11,224 nt of DNA, taken from NCBI GenBank assembly GCA_030830385.1, contig JAURNA010000204.1, positions 1-11,224 on the forward strand, in the 5' to 3' direction. Both the position numbers and the translations under genes were made by a program. This document shows positions 7,989 to 11,224 of this stretch, in pieces. The notes below the pieces were generated by a model. It saw nothing but the letters and a program-made list of their open reading frames with translations, did not search any database and was not told where the DNA came from. How positions within the stretch are numbered: position 1 is the first letter of the stretch; each line of letters begins with the position of its first letter. This stretch comes from Crocinitomicaceae bacterium (GTDB taxonomy: Bacteria; Bacteroidota; Bacteroidia; Flavobacteriales_D; Crocinitomicaceae).

Positions 7989-9334
7989 AAGCGTATCGAT
8001 GTTGTTGAGTTTGAGTTTATTCTAAAATCTTTTTCCATGGTATAGGACGCGGACTTCATGTCCTTGATTCGGTATACCATTCGATAGGATCCGGGTTGTA
8101 ATCGCACTTCGCCGGAAGATACATTGTCTTCCAGGTTACAGACCCATTCCCAGATGCCGTTTTCGTTTTCTGCAAATAGTTGCCCTGTAATGCCGCCTGT
8201 GGCATTGTATTTCATGAATCCCGGTGCCTTGATGTTGATGTCAGACACGGAACTTTGCGCCACATTTACGGTGACGTACATTCTGGGTAGTGTAAGCACT
8301 TCAACCTGGTACGTTCCAACGATGTACTTATCGCGGGAGCCGATGGTTTGAACGTTTAGCGTCAGAGGATCTTCGGGCAACGTAATCCGTGCATTAATTT
8401 GATAGGGTTTTGCTGCGTTTACGTATCGCAGACGAATAAATCCCTGCGGAGCATCCACCTCAATGACATTGTGCGTATTCCGTTGAATGGTGATGTTCTT
8501 TTTTTCTACTTTCGGAAGGGTATTGACGATCAAATCGTATTTCAAATCAGGATCGATTGCCAGCGTATCAGGGTTACCAGCTCTGTTTATGGTGTGCGTG
8601 AACGTATATCTCAGGTTTGTGGTTCCCGCTTCGTACAGGAACATCGTAACGTCTGTCTCGGTTGGGTCGCCATTACTATCATTTAGATTGATTTGCACGG
8701 AAGTGTTTACGAGTACTTTTTCCACAATGCTTTTCAGCGCATGTTCAAAGGCATTTACGTTTTCTGCATCCTTATAGTGCCCGATGCAACGGAATTTCTC
8801 CAGGTAACTCAAATCCAGACCAAGGCCGATCACAAAGGGAGTCACATTCACTCCTTTATCCTTCAGTTTTTTGGCAATGACGCATGGATCATTGTCGCAG
8901 GCCTCCAGTCCATCCGTTATCAGAATGATCACATTTCGTGTGTTGCTATCCGGAAAATCACCTGCGGCTGCTTCCAGTGATCGGGCGATGGGTGTGGTGC
9001 CTTTTGCCTGAATCGATTTGATGCGGTATTTTACCCGATCGAAGTTATCCGGCCCGAAGGGAACTTCGAGTTTTGTGTCATTGCAATCTTCCTGTCCGGG
9101 TTTGATCGGCGTTTGATGACCGTATGCGCGCAACGCGATCTCCAGGTTGGGCGTACCTTTTAATCCATCGACTGTTTTGGCGAGTAAATCTTTTGCGGCT
9201 TGAATTCGCGTTTGTTTTCCCCAGCGTTCGTTCATGCTATTTGACGCATCCAGAATAAACAGAATGCGCGTTTTCACCTGGCTGTATCCCGTCGAGGCGA
9301 AGCAGACAAACAATATGAAGAGAAATTTTTTCAA
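7985..9334 (-). CDS. Secreted von Willebrand factor A (VWA) domain protein
   Basis: 449 residues. The signal peptide [18 protein letters not shown] is followed directly by a VWA domain (about 20-205) with a complete metal site: DASNS (D29, S31, S33), the KGTTPIA threonine (T113 or T114) and ITDGLEAC (D141). Cysteines at 84, 146, 151 and 183, in [13 protein letters not shown] and FRCIG, match a well-known VWA subfamily (RAYGHxxxxDC, KGTTPIAxxL, TDGxEACxxDPC). Residues about 210-449 look like beta-sandwich repeats without a transmembrane helix or obvious T9SS sorting tail. The start codon is TTG at 9334, 3 bp after the upstream stop and in the same frame. It is favoured because the signal peptide begins there and the next Met (34) falls after the metal-site Asp. 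Role: adhesion or protein binding outside the cytosol (inference); the substrate is unknown. Confidence 0.88.
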   Translation of the reverse strand: MKKFLFILFVCFASTGYSQVKTRILFILDASNSMNERWGKQTRIQAAKDLLAKTVDGLKGTPNLEIALRAYGHQTPIKPGQEDCNDTKLEVPFGPDNFDRVKYRIKSIQAKGTTPIARSLEAAAGDFPDSNTRNVIILITDGLEACDNDPCVIAKKLKDKGVNVTPFVIGLGLDLSYLEKFRCIGHYKDAENVNAFEHALKSIVEKVLVNTSVQINLNDSNGDPTETDVTMFLYEAGTTNLRYTFTHTINRAGNPDTLAIDPDLKYDLIVNTLPKVEKKNITIQRNTHNVIEVDAPQGFIRLRYVNAAKPYQINARITLPEDPLTLNVQTIGSRDKYIVGTYQVEVLTLPRMYVTVNVAQSSVSDINIKAPGFMKYNATGGITGQLFAENENGIWEWVCNLEDNVSSGEVRLQPGSYRMVYRIKDMKSASYTMEKDFRINSNSTTSIRL

Positions 9335-9337
9335 GCC

Positions 9338-10180
9338 TTAATAGTCACCCAGCGTTTCTTCCAATTGAGCCAGGGCGGCATCTACTTGTTCCGGACTCGG
9401 AGCATTCCCATGCCATTTGTGTGTCCCCATCATGTAATCAACTCCCTGACCCATTTCTGTTTTCATAACGATCACTATAGGCTTTCCGTTACCGGTTTTG
9501 GCTTTCGCTTCTGCCAGAACAGAGCGCATTTCGTCCATATTATGACCGTTCATTTCGAGTACTTCCCATCCAAAAGCTTGCCATTTTTGGTGCAAATTAC
9601 CGAGGGATAGCACGTCTTCAAGGTCTCCATCGATCTGGCGACCGTTGTAATCGATCGTAGCGATCACGTTGTCAACCTTGTTGGCGGCAGCGTACATGGC
9701 CGCTTCCCAGATTTGTCCTTCCTGAAGTTCACCATCACCGTGCAACGAATATACGATGCTGTTATCTCCATTTAATTTTTTTGCTTGGGCTGTTCCAATT
9801 GCGCAAGACAATCCCTGCCCCAATGATCCCGATGCCATTCGAACACCCGGAAGCTTTTTATCCGTAGACGGGTGACCTTGTAATCTTGTTGATAACTTTC
9901 TGAATGTCCCGAGCTCGTCGACCGGAAAATAACCGCTTCGTGCAAGCACACTGTACCAAACCGGAGAAATGTGACCATTCGAGAGGTAAAAAATGTCCTC
10001 TTCGCGACCTTCCATGTTGAAATTATTCGGGTCGTGATTCATCGTCTCGAAATACAGCATTGTAAGGAAGTCTGCACAGCCTAAAGAACCTCCGGGATGC
10101 CCTGAACTGGCGCTCCCAACCATTCGTACAATGTCTCTTCGAACCTGTGATGCGATTCGGTGTAATTCAGATGTTTCCAT
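9338..10180 (-). CDS. Transketolase, N-terminal subunit
   Basis: 280-residue half of a split thiamine-diphosphate transketolase carrying the pyrophosphate-binding domain. Motifs: SGHPGGSLG (26-34), LSNGHISP (66-73), QGHPS (101-105), ASGSLGQGLS (116-125), and the cofactor motif starting HGDGELQEGQIWE (147-159) and closing at IDYNG (176-180, about 30 residues after GDG). The end of the domain has THKWHG (253-258). All conserved histidines expected of this half are present, and nothing suggests decay. It is the first gene of the minus-strand operon; its ATG lies 170 bp from the divergent small secreted gene, with no Shine-Dalgarno ahead of it but two AACGAT repeats. It must pair with the product of 7026-7988 to form the active sites. 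Converts ketose and aldose phosphates linking glycolysis to ribose and erythrose phosphates. Confidence 0.92.
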   Translation of the reverse strand: METSELHRIASQVRRDIVRMVGSASSGHPGGSLGCADFLTMLYFETMNHDPNNFNMEGREEDIFYLSNGHISPVWYSVLARSGYFPVDELGTFRKLSTRLQGHPSTDKKLPGVRMASGSLGQGLSCAIGTAQAKKLNGDNSIVYSLHGDGELQEGQIWEAAMYAAANKVDNVIATIDYNGRQIDGDLEDVLSLGNLHQKWQAFGWEVLEMNGHNMDEMRSVLAEAKAKTGNGKPIVIVMKTEMGQGVDYMMGTHKWHGNAPSPEQVDAALAQLEETLGDY

Positions 10181-10350
10181 TAATCGTTCTGTTATCGTTT
10201 AAATTTTCTGTTCAGTAGCTGTTGGAATCAGCCTGGATTAGCTAACTCTCAGCGATCTAAAGTCGGAACTTTTATGGACTTCTGACGACAAGCGTGCAAC
10301 TTTTTATGCACATCCGATGTCTATAAGATATAAACTGAATCACTATTCTG
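10181..10350. promoter_or_regulatory. Divergent intergenic region, presumed promoters of both flanking operons
   Basis: At 170 bp this is the only sizeable non-coding gap in the window, lying between two genes that point away from each other, so promoters for the transketolase operon and for the secreted pair should be here. I searched both strands for the Bacteroidota TAnnTTTG / TTG pattern and found no convincing match. Small structures seen: two direct ATCGTT repeats at 10183-10188 and 10194-10199, an 8-bp palindrome TTAGCTAA at 10238-10245, and GTGCA/TGCAC arms at 10294-10298 and 10307-10311. The promoter assignment rests on gene orientation only. Confidence 0.4.
10183..10199 (-). repeat. 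Two direct AACGAT repeats one helical turn apart, just before transketolase N start
   Basis: Read on the minus strand the leader is AACGAT, ACAG-containing spacer, AACGAT, then TA and the ATG at 10180. The repeat starts are 11 bp apart and the proximal copy is 2 bases from the start codon. They could be half-sites of a regulator or a translation-related leader element, or coincidence in a short AT-rich stretch. Confidence 0.3.
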
Positions 10351-10713
10351 ATGAAAATCTTCTATTTGGCGATATTCGCCACATTTTTCCCAATGGGTAT
10401 TTACGCGCAGAGGGCAGATGCGCGGCTACTCAATTACATGACCGATGAAGAGATTGCCGAAATCTCGAAAGAAAATCCCAAAGAATTACAACTGATATCG
10501 TATGCCCTGGACCATGGTTTGTATGTGGCTAATTACGAACCGGGGAAGGGTCCCTTGCCGGTAATTGAGGTAGATGCAGACAAGCTTCCAAACTATTTGG
10601 ATTTGGGATTGGCAATCGCCGATCAAAATCAGTATTTCCGTATTTCAGGGCGGAATAAAGTCCTCGTGATGAAGTCGCGCTGGGTGCTTAACTACGAACT
10701 CTCAAAACAATAA
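10351..10713 (+). CDS. Small secreted protein of unknown function
   Basis: I do not recognise this family. The 120-residue product has a signal peptide (MKIFYLAIFATFFPMGIYA, cleavage likely before Q20), leaving a mature chain of about 101 residues. Its first part is helical and acidic (MTDEEIAEISKENPKEL at 30-46), followed by ALDHGLYVANYEPGKG and a YFRISGRNKVLVMKSRWVLNYEL end that looks like beta strands. No cysteine, metal motif or lipobox is seen. The initiating ATG directly precedes the signal peptide. Its TAA overlaps the next ATG by one base (TAATG), so it is probably translated together with the CUB-domain gene. The product may be a partner or chaperone of that larger secreted protein, but only the context says so. 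Confidence 0.8.
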   Translation: MKIFYLAIFATFFPMGIYAQRADARLLNYMTDEEIAEISKENPKELQLISYALDHGLYVANYEPGKGPLPVIEVDADKLPNYLDLGLAIADQNQYFRISGRNKVLVMKSRWVLNYELSKQ

Positions 10714-11224
10714 TGGACATGGCTTTAAACTGGATTAAACGAGCAGGGATTGCATTTTTGGTAGCGCCCGTATTTTCGTTCGGTCAGACCGTGATCATGG
10801 GTGATCCTGGATATGACGAATTGAACCCGGCCGATTGCAGTACATTCGGAGTCTCAGGGAATAACTTTTTTGACGACGGATTAGCGGGGAATTACTCTTC
10901 GAACTTTAACGATACAACGGTCTTCTGTCCCGATCTTACGCAGGGAACAAAAATGACCATCACCTTCGGAATCGGTGTAGTATTTACATTTGATGTGGAT
11001 GGCTCCGATTCCATTTATATCTACGATGGACCAAATACAACATGGCCTCTTTTAGGAGCGCACAACTCGGTAACCGACCCAATGGGATTCGCATACACAG
11101 CCAGCTGGAACAACCCAAGTGGATGTTTAACAGTGGTCTTTATTTCGGATGGAGCGAATGAGGGAACAGGGTGGTCCGCGAATCTTCAATGCGGAAACCC
11201 GCTACAACCTTTTGAACCACACAT
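10713..11224 (+). CDS. Secreted CUB-domain protein (3' end outside window)
   Basis: Open from the ATG at 10713 to the window edge, 170 complete codons visible. Residues 1-24 form a signal peptide (basic WIKR, hydrophobic AGIAFLVAPVFSFG, cleavage before Q25). Residues about 42-160 read as a CUB-like beta sandwich: cysteines at 42, 72, 138 and 160 in the expected two-pair spacing (30 and 22 residues), the DSIYIYDGPN segment (99-108), the GCLTVVFISDGANEGTGWSANLQC end (137-160, given here by its key residues C138, F143, D146, G151, W154, C160). In Bacteroidota such N-terminal CUB domains often head very long surface proteins exported by the type IX system with a C-terminal sorting domain; that end is not visible here. 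It overlaps the upstream small secreted gene by one base. Confidence 0.85.
   Translation, partial: MDMALNWIKRAGIAFLVAPVFSFGQTVIMGDPGYDELNPADCSTFGVSGNNFFDDGLAGNYSSNFNDTTVFCPDLTQGTKMTITFGIGVVFTFDVDGSDSIYIYDGPNTTWPLLGAHNSVTDPMGFAYTASWNNPSGCLTVVFISDGANEGTGWSANLQCGNPLQPFEPH

Noticed and set aside
9299..9304. Cys11 of the VWA signal peptide as a lipoprotein site
   Set aside because: The residues before it are LFV, so position -1 is Val instead of Gly, Ala or Ser; the Cys lies within the hydrophobic core, and a normal cleavage site follows at S18/Q19.
7026..10180. Transketolase broken by a frameshift or insertion (pseudogene)
   Set aside because: Each half has its own start and stop, complete domains and all key residues (GDG...N motif, Glu64). 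Split transketolases are a normal gene form in this phylum.
10294..10311. GTGCA/TGCAC hairpin in the divergent gap as an operator or terminator
   Set aside because: The 5-bp arms around an 8-base loop are easily found by chance in 170 bp. There is no T-tract after it on the relevant strand and no second copy in the window.

Overview
The window reads as chromosomal DNA from a Bacteroidota bacterium, most likely of the class Flavobacteriia. The grounds are: a split transketolase encoded as two short genes; an ECF sigma factor followed by a non-zinc anti-sigma-like protein and a small LTxxEA/FWPxYN periplasmic protein; signal peptides whose predicted cleavage falls just before Gln; a CUB-type secreted protein; and almost no Shine-Dalgarno sequences ahead of start codons. 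The placement below phylum is inference. Coding density is very high: the longest non-coding stretch is 170 bp (10181-10350). I see no tRNA, rRNA, CRISPR array, insertion sequence or attachment site.

Left block, plus strand (1-4162): the 3' part of pheT (phenylalanyl-tRNA synthetase beta subunit, cut by the window edge), then bioD and bioA, the dethiobiotin synthetase and DAPA aminotransferase steps of biotin synthesis. The gaps are 6 bp (pheT-bioD) and a 4-bp ATGA overlap (bioD-bioA), so they probably form one transcript.

Middle block, minus strand (10180 down to 4169): seven genes packed head to tail, likely one operon. In transcription order they are: transketolase N-terminal subunit; an exported von Willebrand factor A (VWA) protein; transketolase C-terminal subunit; ECF sigma factor; single-pass anti-sigma-like protein; small periplasmic Spy/CpxP-like protein; class III PLP aminotransferase. 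Junctions are ATGA overlaps or a few bases, except 24 bp between sigma and anti-sigma. The striking point is that a secreted, metal-binding VWA protein sits between the two halves of one cytosolic enzyme, and that the cluster continues straight into an envelope-type sigma module. The last gene meets bioA tail to tail with only 6 bp between stop codons; both encode class III aminotransferases.

Right block, plus strand (10351-11224): a small secreted protein of unknown function, overlapping by one base (TAATG) the start of a secreted CUB-domain protein that runs off the window. The 170-bp divergent gap before it must hold the promoters of this pair and of the seven-gene operon, although no consensus promoter could be read there.
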